DNA of 64,000 nt from DATJPD01 sp036394195 (GTDB lineage Bacteria; Pseudomonadota; Alphaproteobacteria; CACIAM-22H2), in NCBI GenBank assembly GCA_036394195.1, contig DASWFO010000062.1, positions 1-64,000 of the forward strand, read 5' to 3'. A program made the position numbers and the translations under genes. Below, piece by piece: positions 48,534-60,572 of the stretch (its first letter is position 1; each line of letters starts with the position of its first letter). A model generated the notes under the pieces. The model was given only the letters and a program-made list of their open reading frames with translations, did no database searches and was not told the DNA's origin.

Positions 48534-49150
48534 CAATCGTCTCCGGCCGCGGGCACGTCGAGCAAGGTGGTCCGGTTCGATTCGGGGGCCGAGCCCAGGC
48601 GGCCGGCCATCGAGCCGGGGGCCGGCGGCTTGCCGGCGCGGCAGGCCTCGATCAGGTGCACCGTGGTCTTGGCATCGAGATCCTCGTACACGTCATCGTT
48701 CACCTGGATGACCGGCGCGTTCACGCAGCAGCCGAGGCATTCGACTTCGCGCATGGTGAACAGGCCGTCCGGCGTGGTCTCGCCGAAATGGATGCCGAGC
48801 TTGTTCTCGCACACACCCACCACCTCGTCCGAGCCGCGCAGCCAGCACGGCGTGGTGGTGCACACCTGGAACAGCCATTTGCCGACCGGCTGCAGATTGA
48901 ACATGGTGTAGAACGTCGCGACCTCGTAGACGCGGATCGGCGCCATGTCGAGGAGCCCCGCGACGTAATCCATCGCGGCGCGCGGCAGCCAGTTGTCGTT
49001 CTGGCGCTGCGCCAGGTCGAGCAGCGGCAGCACCGCACTGGCCTGCTTGCCGGGCGGATATTTGGCGATGAAGTTTTTCGCCGTCGCGAGATTCTCGGGC
49101 GTGAAGGCGAAGATCGCCGGCTGTTCGATTTGCGGGCCTGGCGCGCTCAC
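48533..49150 (-). CDS. nuoE: NADH-quinone oxidoreductase subunit E
   Basis: The product is 205 residues from GTG 49150, which overlaps the nuoD stop (GTGA). The thioredoxin-like [2Fe-2S] domain has CTTTPCWLRG and ECLGCCVNAP as cluster ligands. A Pro-rich C-terminal tail is present. Confidence 0.96.
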   Translation of the reverse strand: MSAPGPQIEQPAIFAFTPENLATAKNFIAKYPPGKQASAVLPLLDLAQRQNDNWLPRAAMDYVAGLLDMAPIRVYEVATFYTMFNLQPVGKWLFQVCTTTPCWLRGSDEVVGVCENKLGIHFGETTPDGLFTMREVECLGCCVNAPVIQVNDDVYEDLDAKTTVHLIEACRAGKPPAPGSMAGRLGSAPESNRTTLLDVPAAGDD

Positions 49151-50325
49151 CGGTCCACCTCGCCGAACACGATGTCCATCGACCCGATGATCGCGACCAC
49201 GTCGGCCAGCATGTGGCCCTTGGACATGAAGTCCATCGCCTGCATGAAGGCGAAGCCGGGGGCGCGGATCTTGCAGCGATAGGGCCGGTTTGTGCCGTCC
49301 GACACCAGGTAGACGGCGAACTCCCCCTTCGGCGCCTCGACCGCGGTGTAGGTCTCGCCCGCCGGCACGTGATAGCCCTCGGTGTAGAGCTTGAAGTGAT
49401 GGATGAGCGCCTCCATCGAGCGCTTCATCTCGGCGCGGGGCGGCGGCGCCACCTTGCGGTCGTTGACGCGCACCGGGCCAGACGGCATCTGCGCCAGCGC
49501 CTGGCGGATGATCGACAGGCTCTGCCGCATCTCCTCGACGCGCACGAGGTAGCGGTCGAAGCAGTCGCCGTTCTTGCCGATCGGGATGTCGAATTCCATC
49601 TTGTCGTAGACGTCGTAGGGCTGCGCCTTGCGCAGATCCCAGGCGATGCCGGAGCCGCGCAGCATCGGGCCCGAGAAACCCCAATCCTGCGCCTCGGCCG
49701 CGGTGACGATGCCGATGTCGACGGTGCGCTGGCGGAAGATGCGGTTCTCGGTGAGCAGCGCCTCGATGTCGTCGATCAGCTTCGGAAACCGGTCGGCCCA
49801 GGCGACGATGTCGCCCGCCAGGCCCGGCGGCATGTCCTGGGTGACGCCGCCCGGGCGGAAATAGGCGGCGTGCAGGCGCGCCCCGGAGACGCGCTCGTAG
49901 AACTCCATCAGCTTCTCGCGCTCCTCGAACCCCCAGAGCAGCGGCGTCATGGCGCCGACGTCGAGGGCGAAGGTGGTGATGTTCAGCAGATGGTTCAGGA
50001 TGCGGGTGATCTCGGCGAACAGCACCCGGATGTACTGGGCGCGCAGGGGCGCCTCGATGCCGAGCAGCTTCTCGACCGCCAGCGCGAAAGCGTGCTCCTG
50101 GCACATCGGCGACACGTAATCGAGCCGGTCGAAATATGGCACCGCCTGGAGATACGTCTTGTACTCGATCAGCTTCTCGGTGCCGCGGTGGAGAAGCCCG
50201 ATATGCGGATCGGCGCGCTCGACGATCTCGCCGTCCATCTCGAGCACCAGGCGCAGCACGCCGTGGGCCGCCGGATGCTGCGGCCCGAAATTCATCGAAA
50301 AATTCTTGAGCTGGACTTCTGCCAT
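49147..50325 (-). CDS. nuoD: NADH-quinone oxidoreductase subunit D
   Basis: The product is 392 residues of the hydrogenase-large-subunit-like quinone-binding protein: NFGPQHPAAHGVLRLVLEMD, HRGTEKLIE and the C-terminal DIVFGEVDR. ATG 50325 lies 2 bp after the nuoC stop. Confidence 0.97.
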   Translation of the reverse strand: MAEVQLKNFSMNFGPQHPAAHGVLRLVLEMDGEIVERADPHIGLLHRGTEKLIEYKTYLQAVPYFDRLDYVSPMCQEHAFALAVEKLLGIEAPLRAQYIRVLFAEITRILNHLLNITTFALDVGAMTPLLWGFEEREKLMEFYERVSGARLHAAYFRPGGVTQDMPPGLAGDIVAWADRFPKLIDDIEALLTENRIFRQRTVDIGIVTAAEAQDWGFSGPMLRGSGIAWDLRKAQPYDVYDKMEFDIPIGKNGDCFDRYLVRVEEMRQSLSIIRQALAQMPSGPVRVNDRKVAPPPRAEMKRSMEALIHHFKLYTEGYHVPAGETYTAVEAPKGEFAVYLVSDGTNRPYRCKIRAPGFAFMQAMDFMSKGHMLADVVAIIGSMDIVFGEVDR

Positions 50326-50327
50326 GG

Positions 50328-51053
50328 TCAGGACCTGCCCGGCGACGATGCCGGCGGGGTTGAAACGACGTTGGGCGGCGGCGGAACCGGGGCCGCGGGC
50401 GGCTGGCCCACCGGAGGCTGATGGGCCGGCGGCTGCACAGCCTTCTCGTCGCCCGGCAATTCGCGGGTCATGCCTTCCCAGGGCGACAGGAAATCGAAGG
50501 TGCGGAAGTCCTGGGTGAGCTTCACCGGCTCGTAGACGACGCGCTTCTGCTCCTGGTCGTAGCGCACCTCGACATAGCCGGTCAGCGGGAAGTCCTTGCG
50601 CAGCGGATGCCCCTCGAACCCGTAGTCCGTGAGGATGCGCCGAAGGTCGGGATGGTCGGAGAAGAAGATGCCGTAGAGATCCCAGGCCTCGCGCTCGAAC
50701 CACCCGGCGGCGCTGAACACGCCGGTGAGCGAGGGGACGGGGGTCACCTCGTCGGTCAGCACCTTCACGCGGACGCGCCGGTTGTGCTTGAGGCTGAGCA
50801 GATTGTAGACGACCTCGAAGCGCTGCTCGCGATCCGGATAGTCGACGCCGCAGATGTCGAGCAGGACCTTGAACAGGCAGGACGGATCGTCGCGCAGCCA
50901 GGTCATCACCTTGACGATCGCCGAGCCGCGCACGGTGACGATCGGCTCGCCCAGCACCGTGTCGCAGCCGAGCACGTCCTGCGGGAACGCCGCCATGATG
51001 CGGTCGCCCTGCTCTTTCGAGGCCTTGATCTCGTCAGCGGACGGAATGGGCAT
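50328..51053 (-). CDS. nuoC: NADH-quinone oxidoreductase subunit C
   Basis: The product is 241 residues. The conserved core is YNLLSLKHNRRVRVKV and WFEREAWDLYGIFFSDHPDLRRILTDYGF. A Pro/Ala-rich tail of about 35 residues at the C-terminus is longer than usual. Confidence 0.96.
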   Translation of the reverse strand: MPIPSADEIKASKEQGDRIMAAFPQDVLGCDTVLGEPIVTVRGSAIVKVMTWLRDDPSCLFKVLLDICGVDYPDREQRFEVVYNLLSLKHNRRVRVKVLTDEVTPVPSLTGVFSAAGWFEREAWDLYGIFFSDHPDLRRILTDYGFEGHPLRKDFPLTGYVEVRYDQEQKRVVYEPVKLTQDFRTFDFLSPWEGMTRELPGDEKAVQPPAHQPPVGQPPAAPVPPPPNVVSTPPASSPGRS

Positions 51054-51079
51054 TCGCGATGACTAAAGGAAGACGCTGG

Positions 51080-51622
51080 TTAGCGCACGATGCTGGTGGT
51101 GCGGCGAATCTTCTTCTGGAGCTGCAGGATTCCATACAGCAGCGCCTCGGCGGTGGGCGGGCAGCCGGGCACGTAGACGTCCACCGGGACGATGCGGTCG
51201 CAGCCGCGCACGACCGAATACGAATAGTGGTAATAGCCCCCGCCGTTGGCGCAGGAGCCCATGGAGAGCACCCAGCGCGGCTCGGCCATCTGGTCGTAAA
51301 CCTTGCGCAGCGCCGGCGCCATCTTGTTGCACAAGGTGCCGGCGACGATCATCACGTCCGATTGGCGCGGGCTCGGCCGGAACACCATGCCGAAGCGGTC
51401 GAGGTCGTAGCGGCTGGCGGCGGTGTGCATCATCTCGACCGCGCAGCAAGCGAGGCCGAAGGTCATCGGCCACAGGCTGCCCGAGCGCGCCCAGCCGACG
51501 AGCTTGTCGAGCTGCGCCACGACGAAGCCCTTGTCGGTGAACTCGTCGCTGACGGCCCGCAGGAGCCCGTCATGCTTCGGGCCCGGCGGCAGCGGCGCGG
51601 TCGGGGTCGCGATCACTCCCAT
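51080..51622 (-). CDS. nuoB: NADH-quinone oxidoreductase subunit B
   Basis: The product is 180 residues carrying cluster N2, next to the quinone site: LACCAVEMMHTAASRYD, MGSCANGGGYYHYSYSVVRG and YVPGCPPTAEALLYG. ATG 51622 has AGGGAG about 7 nt upstream and overlaps nuoA by 10 bp; an upstream start at 51643 is less likely. Confidence 0.96.
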   Translation of the reverse strand: MGVIATPTAPLPPGPKHDGLLRAVSDEFTDKGFVVAQLDKLVGWARSGSLWPMTFGLACCAVEMMHTAASRYDLDRFGMVFRPSPRQSDVMIVAGTLCNKMAPALRKVYDQMAEPRWVLSMGSCANGGGYYHYSYSVVRGCDRIVPVDVYVPGCPPTAEALLYGILQLQKKIRRTTSIVR

Positions 51623-51987
51623 TCGAGGGCTCCCTTCCGCCACTCATAGGCGAAGCCGACGGTCAGCACGCCGAGAAAGATGACCATCGACCAGAAACCG
51701 AACATGCCGATGTCGCCCAGCGTCACCGCCCACGGGAACAGGAACGCGACCTCGAGGTCGAAGATGATGAACAGGATCGCGACCAGATAGTAGCGCACGT
51801 CGAATTTGCGCCGCGCATCCTCGAACGCCTCGAACCCGCACTCATAGGCCGACAGTTTCTCGGAATCCGGCTTCTGGCGCGCAGCGATCAGCGACACGAC
51901 GACCATCGCCGCCGACAGCACGGTCGCGATCCCCAGAAAGATAAGGATCGGGAGGTATTCCCGAAGCATGGCGATCTGGCTTTCCAT
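51613..51987 (-). CDS. nuoA: NADH-quinone oxidoreductase subunit A
   Basis: The product is 124 residues with three membrane helices and the conserved SAYECGFEAFEDARRKFDVRYYLVAILFIIFDLEVAFLFPW. ATG 51987 is first; 51969 is a possible start. It is the first gene of the 14-gene operon. The 240 bp upstream contain the operon promoter region, with no element identified with confidence. Confidence 0.96.
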   Translation of the reverse strand: MESQIAMLREYLPILIFLGIATVLSAAMVVVSLIAARQKPDSEKLSAYECGFEAFEDARRKFDVRYYLVAILFIIFDLEVAFLFPWAVTLGDIGMFGFWSMVIFLGVLTVGFAYEWRKGALEWE

Positions 51988-52227
51988 CTGAAACCCCGTC
52001 TCGAGGCGTCGGGCGCAAGCGGCGGTCCCCGCGCGCTGTCCGACTCCCGCATTGCCGGCCGGCAGTCTAGCGACCGAGCGAACACAAGAAAAGCAAAGGT
52101 TTAGCGTCAGATACCGCGTCCAACGCCGCACCGGAAACTGGCTCTATGGCGGTGCAATATAGCCCCCGGGCGCGGCCTCGCAAGGGCCATGACGTGCACG
52201 TTTTCCGGAGAGATTGTCAGAAGTTAA

Positions 52228-52304
<77 letters not shown>

Positions 52305-52345
52305 GCGATTAGGAACGGAGGGTGTACAGGTGGGCACTCCGCCCG

Positions 52346-52771
52346 TCAAGGAGAAGGACCGGCGGGTTGCTGGTCGACGCCGGCCTCGACGCCGAGCCAC
52401 GCCAGCGCCTCCTCCAGCCGCTCGCAGACGGTGACCTTGAGGTTGCGCTCGACCAACAGCCGCATGCCGTAGCGGGCGGGATGGATGAGCGGCGGCGTGC
52501 CCACGACCGCGGTTCGAAATCCGATCTTTCGGCCTTCGATGAGCGCATTGATGCGCGGCTGAAGCGCGAAGGACACCATTTCGAACCTCTCGCGGAGCGT
52601 CGGGTCGCCGGTCACCCCCTGACAGTCGATCAGGAGATTGAGGAGCCGGTGCCGTTGACCGGCGCTCACAATCGCCGCGAGGACCCGTTTCATCTCCTCG
52701 GCGGCATATTCGCCGGTCACCGTGGCGTGGAGATAGGTCGGCATCGGGTGAAGGTCGAGCGTCACGCTCAC
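52346..52771 (-). CDS. STAS/SpoIIAA-like protein
   Basis: The product is 141 residues from GTG 52771. It has the alternating strand-helix pattern of SpoIIAA-like/STAS proteins (ATVTGEYAAEEMKRVLAAI; HRLLNLLIDCQGVTGDPTLRERFEM; RTAVVGTPP; NLKVTVCERLEEALAWLGV). Such proteins often sit beside metabolic genes with unknown roles. It follows mtnA by 10 bp. Confidence 0.6.
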   Translation of the reverse strand: MSVTLDLHPMPTYLHATVTGEYAAEEMKRVLAAIVSAGQRHRLLNLLIDCQGVTGDPTLRERFEMVSFALQPRINALIEGRKIGFRTAVVGTPPLIHPARYGMRLLVERNLKVTVCERLEEALAWLGVEAGVDQQPAGPSP

Positions 52772-52781
52772 GAGAGCGGCC

Positions 52782-53894
52782 TCATTCCCCGGTTGCGGCC
52801 GCCTGCCGCTCCGGGAAGAGCCTCAGCAACCCCTCGCGCGTGGCCGGAGCCACGCCGCGCTCGGTGATCAGGCCGGTGACCAGGCGCGCCGGCGTCACGT
52901 CGAAGCCGTAATTCGCCGCCGGGCTGCCGGGGGCCGTGATCTCGACCGTCGCGACCGTGCCGTCGGCCGCCCGGCCGGTCATGCGCGTCACCTCGGCGGC
53001 GTCGCGCTCCTCGATCGGGATCTCGCGGACACCGTCGCTGATCGTCCAGTCGATGGTCGGGCTCGGCAGGGCGACGTAGAACGGCACGCCGTTGTCGCGC
53101 GCGGCGAGCGCCTTCAGGTAGGTGCCGATCTTGTTGCACACGTCGCCGCCCGCGGTGACTCGGTCCGTGCCGACGATGCACATGTCGACCTTGCCGTGCT
53201 GCATCAGATGGCCGCCGGCGTTGTCGACGATGATCGTATGCGGAACGCCGTGCCGGCCGAGCTCCCACGCGGTGAGCGAGGCGCCCTGGTTGCGCGGCCG
53301 CGTCTCGTCGACCCAGACATGCAGCGGAATGCCGGAATCGTGCGCCATATAGATCGGCGCCAGCGCCGTGCCCCAGTCCACCGTGGCGAGCCAACCCGCA
53401 TTGCAATGGGTCAAGATGTTCAACCGCTGGGTTCGGCCGCGCCCGTCCGCGATGCCGCGGATGACGGCGAGCCCGTTCTCGCCGATCGCATGGTTGATCG
53501 CCACGTCTTCATCGCAGATCTCGCCGGCGCGACTCCACGCCACGTCCGGCCGCGACGCGGGCGACAGGCGCTTGAGGCGCTGACGCATGGCGTCCAGCGC
53601 CCAGCGCAGGTTGATCGCTGTCGGCCGGGTCGCCAGCAGCGTGTCATAGGTGTCGGTCAGCGCCGCGTCGGACGCATCCTGCCGCATGGCGAGCGCCACG
53701 CCGTAGGCGGCGGTGGCGCCGATCAAGGGCGCTCCCCGCACCTGCATGGATTTGATGGCATGCGCCGCCTCGGCCATGGTCGTCAGGCGCAGAAGCGCAA
53801 ATTGGTGCGGCAGCTTGGTCTGGTCGATGATCTCGACCGTCCGGCCGTCGGCGGCGGCCCAGATGCTGCGATAGTGTTTCCCGTCGACTTTCAT
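52782..53894 (-). CDS. mtnA: S-methyl-5-thioribose-1-phosphate isomerase
   Basis: The product is 370 residues, an eIF2B-alpha-like fold enzyme of the methionine salvage pathway. MQVRGAPLIGATAAYGVALA, RPTAINLRWALD, ILTHCNAGWLATVDWGTALAP (catalytic Cys) and CIVGTDRVTAGGDVCNKIGTY (catalytic Asp) are visible. It converts methylthioribose-1-phosphate to methylthioribulose-1-phosphate. Confidence 0.94.
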   Translation of the reverse strand: MKVDGKHYRSIWAAADGRTVEIIDQTKLPHQFALLRLTTMAEAAHAIKSMQVRGAPLIGATAAYGVALAMRQDASDAALTDTYDTLLATRPTAINLRWALDAMRQRLKRLSPASRPDVAWSRAGEICDEDVAINHAIGENGLAVIRGIADGRGRTQRLNILTHCNAGWLATVDWGTALAPIYMAHDSGIPLHVWVDETRPRNQGASLTAWELGRHGVPHTIIVDNAGGHLMQHGKVDMCIVGTDRVTAGGDVCNKIGTYLKALAARDNGVPFYVALPSPTIDWTISDGVREIPIEERDAAEVTRMTGRAADGTVATVEITAPGSPAANYGFDVTPARLVTGLITERGVAPATREGLLRLFPERQAAATGE

Positions 53895-54013
53895 GGCGTT
53901 GTCCTGATGCGGCGTCGGGCGGAGTTTAACGCAGGCTTGCCCTGCATATAAGTTCCGATTACACATCGAACCGGGGCCCGGTCGCGGGGTTTTACTCATT
54001 TCGAGCGGTCAAA

Positions 54014-54847
54014 ATGAGCAGACGAAACGATGTTCTCACTCTCCTTGCGGTTGTGACGGGGCTTCTGCTCGCCGTCCCAGAGGCCGGCGCGCAGCCGGCA
54101 GCACCGCCCAATACGCTCACCTTCCAGTGGGCGCCCGGTCTCGAAGTCCACAACCAGGCGTATCGCGAGCCGTCGATCGGCGTCAAAGAGGACGGCTGGT
54201 TCGGCGGCGGGACCTTGGACGCGCGGGCGGTCTACAACGGCTGGCAGCTCCGGGGCGAAGGGCTGCTCGCATATGGCCGGATGGACTACTCGGGCAGCGG
54301 CACGGTCAACGGCATCGATGACCTGGAAGTGGAGTTGCGCGTGCTGGGCGCCTATGCGATCCGCCTGGATGCGCAAGGCGACGAAATCACGCCCTATGCC
54401 GGGTACGGCTATCGCGTCCTCGAAGATTATCTCGGCGGCAAGACCACCTCGACCGGCGCCCGCGGCTACGACCGGCAGTCGCAATACCATTACATCCCGA
54501 TGGGACTCGAAGCCCGCCTGGGCCTGGCACCCGGCTGGAGCGTGAAGCCGCGGGCCGAGTACGACTACTTCATCCGCGGCTACCAGGACAGCTACCTGTC
54601 GCAGGCCATCGCCGGTCTGCAGGACGTCCGCAACACCCAGACCTCCGGCTACGGCGTGCGCGGTTCGCTCACGCTGCAGACGAATTTCGGCCCGACGCCG
54701 GTCGAGTTCGGTCCGTTCGTCCGCTACTGGAAGATCCAGCAGTCGGACACCCAGCCGGTGATCTTCCGCGGCGTGACGGTCGCCGGCGGCTTCGAGCCGG
54801 CCAACCACACCACCGAGATCGGGTTCGGATTCAAAGTCTGGTTCTGA
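54014..54847 (+). CDS. Outer-membrane beta-barrel protein
   Basis: The product is 277 residues with a signal peptide ending EAGA|QPAAPP. The rest is alternating short strands with many Tyr/Gly (GWQLRGEGLLAYGRMDYSGS, VELRVLGAYAIRLDAQGDE, ITPYAGYGYRVLEDYLGG) and ends with an aromatic-terminal strand IGFGFKVWF, the outer-membrane insertion signal. It is an OmpA/OMP-like barrel of unknown substrate. It diverges from mtnA and ends in a GC hairpin at 54863. Confidence 0.78.
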   Translation: MSRRNDVLTLLAVVTGLLLAVPEAGAQPAAPPNTLTFQWAPGLEVHNQAYREPSIGVKEDGWFGGGTLDARAVYNGWQLRGEGLLAYGRMDYSGSGTVNGIDDLEVELRVLGAYAIRLDAQGDEITPYAGYGYRVLEDYLGGKTTSTGARGYDRQSQYHYIPMGLEARLGLAPGWSVKPRAEYDYFIRGYQDSYLSQAIAGLQDVRNTQTSGYGVRGSLTLQTNFGPTPVEFGPFVRYWKIQQSDTQPVIFRGVTVAGGFEPANHTTEIGFGFKVWF

Positions 54848-54862
54848 GCGGACAGTCAGGGA

Positions 54863-54892
54863 GCACCGGCCGCGCCTCGGGCCGGCCGGTGC
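54863..54892 (+). terminator. GC hairpin after the beta-barrel gene
   Basis: GCACCGGCCG (54863-54872) pairs with CGGCCGGTGC (54883-54892). It lies 16 bp after the stop of the barrel gene and before tRNA-Val. The T-run is absent. Confidence 0.5.
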
Positions 54893-54905
54893 CACGCCGC
54901 AAGGC

Positions 54906-54980
54906 TGGTGGGCGGTGAGGGTTTCGAACCCCCGACCCTCTCGGTGTAAACGAGATGCTCTACCGCTGAGCTAACCGCCC
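54906..54980 (-). tRNA. tRNA-Val (TAC)
   Basis: 75 nt with encoded CCA. The acceptor GGGCGGT pairs with ACCGCCC. The anticodon loop TTTACAC gives TAC for Val. The T-arm is GGGTTCGAAACCC. Confidence 0.97.
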
Positions 54981-55065
54981 GCGGGATTCTTATAGCAGAA
55001 AGCCTGGATCCCGGGTCGCGCCGCATCGGAATGCGGCTCGCCCGGGATGACGCGCGAAGCGCCCG

Positions 55066-55338
55066 TCAATTCACGGCGTCTTTCAGGGCCTTGCCGGCCT
55101 TGAACTTCGGCAGCTTGATGGCCTTGATGTTGATGGTCGCGCCGGTGCGGGGGTCGCGCCCCTTACTCGCCTTGCGGTTGCGCACGTAAAACGCGCCGAA
55201 GCCGACCAGGCGCACCTCGGTTCCCTTCTTCAGCGCCCTGGTGATGACGTCGAGCATCGCCTCGACCGCTTCGATGGCATCCGTCTTCGACATCTCCGTC
55301 CTCAGCGCGACCGCCGCCGCCAAATCAATCTTGTTCAC
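55066..55338 (-). CDS. hup: DNA-binding protein HU
   Basis: The product is 90 residues from GTG 55338. HU family: MNKIDLAAAVA start, EVRLVGFGAFYVRNRKASKGRDPRTG (DNA-binding arm) and FKAGKALKDAVN end. It packages DNA. It lies downstream of lon. Confidence 0.93.
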   Translation of the reverse strand: MNKIDLAAAVALRTEMSKTDAIEAVEAMLDVITRALKKGTEVRLVGFGAFYVRNRKASKGRDPRTGATINIKAIKLPKFKAGKALKDAVN

Positions 55339-55518
55339 GGACCGGGATCCCCCTTGCGAACTGCAGGCGACGCGGCTGTGAGCGCCGTCGTTCACCCGAA
55401 CGCTTCGAATTTCCGCTGCACGAAAAATTTTGTCAATCGCGGGGCCGGTGAGTTGCGTGGATAATTTTTTTAAGAACTTTTCCGTGCAGCGCGCGGGCAC
55501 GGCCTCGCCACAAACAAA

Positions 55519-55548
55519 AACGCCTCCGGTCCAAAGACCGGAGGCGTT
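55519..55548 (-). terminator. Rho-independent terminator of lon
   Basis: On the minus strand AACGCCTCCGGT and ACCGGAGGCGTT (12 bp) flank a 6-nt loop and are followed by TTTTGTTTG. The stem starts 20 bp after the lon stop. A classic intrinsic terminator that separates lon from hup. Confidence 0.9.
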
Positions 55549-55568
55549 GATTGCTGCGACCGATCGCG

Positions 55569-57986
<2,418 letters not shown>

Positions 57987-58116
57987 GGTACCTCGGTGTA
58001 GGCTAGGGTCCCGCTCGGAATTTGGCCGATTGGCCAGCGGGACAGGGCGCCCGCAATGGTCAACCACTGATTCGTCGGCGGGGCGCCTTCAAACAGTTAG
58101 GTTATGTGGCGTTGCC

Positions 58117-58140
58117 GCACGGATCGTTCAAGATCCGTGC
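58117..58140 (-). terminator. Hairpin between clpX and lon
   Basis: GCACGGATC (58117-58125) pairs with GATCCGTGC (58132-58140) around GTTCAA, 8 bp after the clpX stop. There is no T-run; possibly a partial terminator. Confidence 0.45.
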
Positions 58141-58148
58141 CGGGGGAT

Positions 58149-59420
58149 CTAGGCGGAGCTTCCGGAAACCGAGTCGCTGCGACGATCCGCATAGATCTGA
58201 AGGGGCTTGGCGCGGCCCTCGACGACCTCCTTGTTGATGACCACTTCCTCGACCCCGCTCATGCTCGGCAGGTCGAACATCGTGTCGAGGAGGATGCTCT
58301 CCATGATCGAGCGCAGGCCGCGGGCGCCCGTCTTGCGCGCGATCGCACGCCGGGCCACGGAGCGGAGGGCGTCATCCGAGAAGCCGAGCCGCAGGCCCTC
58401 CATCTCGAACAGCCGCTGGTACTGTTTGACCAGCGCATTCTTCGGTTTCACCAGGATCTCGACCAGCGCGGCCTCGCTCAGGTCGTTCAAGGTGGCGACG
58501 ACCGGTAGACGGCCGATGAACTCCGGGATCAGCCCGAACTTGAGCAAATCCTCCGGCTCGACCTCCTTGAGGATCTCGCCGGTCTGGCGTTCGTCGGCGG
58601 CGCGCACGTCAGCGCCAAAGCCGATATTCGTGCCGCGGGTCCGCTGCGAGATGATCTTCTCCAGCCCGGCAAACGCGCCGCCGCAGATGAACAGGATGTT
58701 GGTCGTGTCGACCTGCAGGAACTCCTGCTGCGGATGCTTGCGCCCGCCTTGCGGCGGCACCGAAGCGACGGTGCCTTCCATGATCTTCAGCAGCGCCTGC
58801 TGCACGCCTTCACCCGACACGTCGCGGGTGATCGACGGGTTCTCCGACTTGCGGCTGATTTTATCGACTTCGTCGATATAGACGATGCCGCGCTGGGCGC
58901 GCTCGACGTTGTAGTCGGCGGCCTGGAGCAGGCGCAGGATGATGTTCTCGACGTCCTCGCCGACATAGCCGGCTTCGGTCAGCGTCGTCGCATCGGCCAT
59001 CGTGAACGGCACGTCGATGATCCGCGCCAGGGTCTGGGCCAGCAGCGTCTTGCCGCAGCCGGTCGGCCCGACCAGCAGGATGTTCGACTTCGAGATCTCG
59101 ACTTCGTTGTTCTTCGTGCCGATCGACAGCCGCTTGTAGTGGTTGTGGACGGCGACGGACAGCACGCGCTTGGCATGGTCCTGGCCGATCACATAGTCGT
59201 CGAGCACGTTGCAGATGTCGCGCGGCGTGGGCACGCCGTCCCGCGACTTGACCAGGGTGGTCTTGTGTTCCTCGCGGATGATGTCCATGCACAGTTCGAC
59301 GCATTCATCGCAGATGAACACCGTCGGACCGGCGATCAGCTTCCGCACCTCATGCTGGCTTTTGCCGCAAAATGAGCAGTACAGGGTGTTCTTGGAGTCG
59401 CCACCGCTGGACTTCGTCAT
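58149..59420 (-). CDS. clpX: ClpX ATPase of the ClpXP protease
   Basis: The product is 423 residues. Zinc-binding N-terminus CSFCGKSQ...ICDECVELC, Walker A LVGPTGCGKTLLA, Walker B VYIDEVDKI, sensor and RGLRSIMES motifs. It unfolds substrates for ClpP. The 463-bp gene-free stretch 59421-59883 holds its leader and promoter region; on the minus strand a weak TTGACG (59643-59638) with TATATA-like sequence near 59620-59626 is the best candidate, and a GGAGGCGG/CCGCCTCC hairpin (59846-59871) follows clpP. Confidence 0.97.
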   Translation of the reverse strand: MTKSSGGDSKNTLYCSFCGKSQHEVRKLIAGPTVFICDECVELCMDIIREEHKTTLVKSRDGVPTPRDICNVLDDYVIGQDHAKRVLSVAVHNHYKRLSIGTKNNEVEISKSNILLVGPTGCGKTLLAQTLARIIDVPFTMADATTLTEAGYVGEDVENIILRLLQAADYNVERAQRGIVYIDEVDKISRKSENPSITRDVSGEGVQQALLKIMEGTVASVPPQGGRKHPQQEFLQVDTTNILFICGGAFAGLEKIISQRTRGTNIGFGADVRAADERQTGEILKEVEPEDLLKFGLIPEFIGRLPVVATLNDLSEAALVEILVKPKNALVKQYQRLFEMEGLRLGFSDDALRSVARRAIARKTGARGLRSIMESILLDTMFDLPSMSGVEEVVINKEVVEGRAKPLQIYADRRSDSVSGSSA

Positions 59421-59845
59421 AGTCGCTCCGTTATCGGCCGGGCCACACCCTGACAGCTAAAGGGCCTTGGCTCGGCTCACTTCATGTTAGCGGCAGGTCC
59501 ATGACGGCACAACGCCTAAAACCTGCCGGCCCCTAGATATCGGGGGGTTAGCCGGTCCCCGACCCCTCGCAGTAGTGTCCGTCGTGGCGCCACCGAAAGA
59601 TCATCCGGAGAACCCCAGATATATAGTGGCACCCCTCCGTCAACGAAAGGTAAACCCTATTTGTGCCCTCAAATCCACGTGGCCGAGGGTCTATCGCGCC
59701 CGGAGACCGCCCGCCGGCCGCGAAACTGGCGTAAAGCGCCGGTTACCCGGGCGTCACCGGCCATCGAGGGGTAAACGCACGAACCATGCCATAGAGGCAA
59801 CGGTCGGGAGCCGCGCCCGGCAGTCCCGGCGGGGTCCGTGAGCTT

Positions 59846-59871
59846 GGAGGCGGACCACGGTGGCCGCCTCC
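59846..59871 (-). terminator. Hairpin after clpP
   Basis: GGAGGCGG (59846-59853) pairs with CCGCCTCC (59864-59871) around a 10-nt loop, 12 bp beyond the clpP stop on the minus strand. There is no T-run. Confidence 0.45.
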
Positions 59872-59883
59872 GTCCTACCCGGA

Positions 59884-60522
59884 TCAGGCGGCCTTGGCGT
59901 CCTCGGGCCGCGGCGGGCGGCTGGTCACCACCTCGTCGATGAGGCCGAACGCCTTGGCCTCGTCCGGCGACATGAACTTGTCGCGCTCGACCGCCCGCTC
60001 GATGGTCTCCAGGTTCTGGCCGGTGTGGTGCATATAGATCTCGTTCAGCCGCTTGCGCAGGCTGAGGATCTCGCGGGCCTGAATCTCGATGTCGGTGGCC
60101 TGCCCCTGCGCCCCGCCCGACGGTTGATGGACCATGATCCGCGAGTTGGGCAGCGAGAACCGCTTGCCCTTGGCGCCGGCGGTCAGCAGCAGCGAGCCCA
60201 TCGAGGCGGCCTGCCCGATGCAGACCGTGGCGACGTCCGGGCGGATGTACTGCATGGTGTCGTAGATCGCGAGGCCCGAGCTGACGATGCCGCCCGGCGA
60301 ATTGACGTAGAAGGAGATGTCCTTCTTCGGATTTTCAGACTCAAGGAACAGCAGCTGCGCGCAGACCAAGCTCGCGACACCGTCGTTCACCGGCCCGACG
60401 AGAAAAATGATCCGCTCCTTCAACAGCCGCGAATAGATGTCGAAGGCGCGCTCGCCGCGTGCGGTCTGCTCGATGACCATCGGTACGAGGGTGTTCATCT
60501 GCGTGTCGATGCGCTCGCTCAT
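59884..60522 (-). CDS. clpP: ClpP proteolytic subunit
   Basis: The product is 212 residues from ATG 60522 (GAGG 8 nt upstream; a second ATG at 60528 is too close). The catalytic triad region is GQAASMGSLLL (Ser), SRIMVHQPSGG (His) and the later Asp. It forms the barrel protease with ClpX. Confidence 0.97.
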   Translation of the reverse strand: MSERIDTQMNTLVPMVIEQTARGERAFDIYSRLLKERIIFLVGPVNDGVASLVCAQLLFLESENPKKDISFYVNSPGGIVSSGLAIYDTMQYIRPDVATVCIGQAASMGSLLLTAGAKGKRFSLPNSRIMVHQPSGGAQGQATDIEIQAREILSLRKRLNEIYMHHTGQNLETIERAVERDKFMSPDEAKAFGLIDEVVTSRPPRPEDAKAA

Positions 60523-60572
60523 AGTCATGTCCTCGCTGGTTCGTCGCCCTATGTCTCTACTTTACCCTGCGG

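Noticed and set aside
53996..54895. 299-codon frame opposite the beta-barrel gene
   Set aside because: The plus-strand frame has a signal peptide and barrel pattern; the opposite frame is an antisense shadow.
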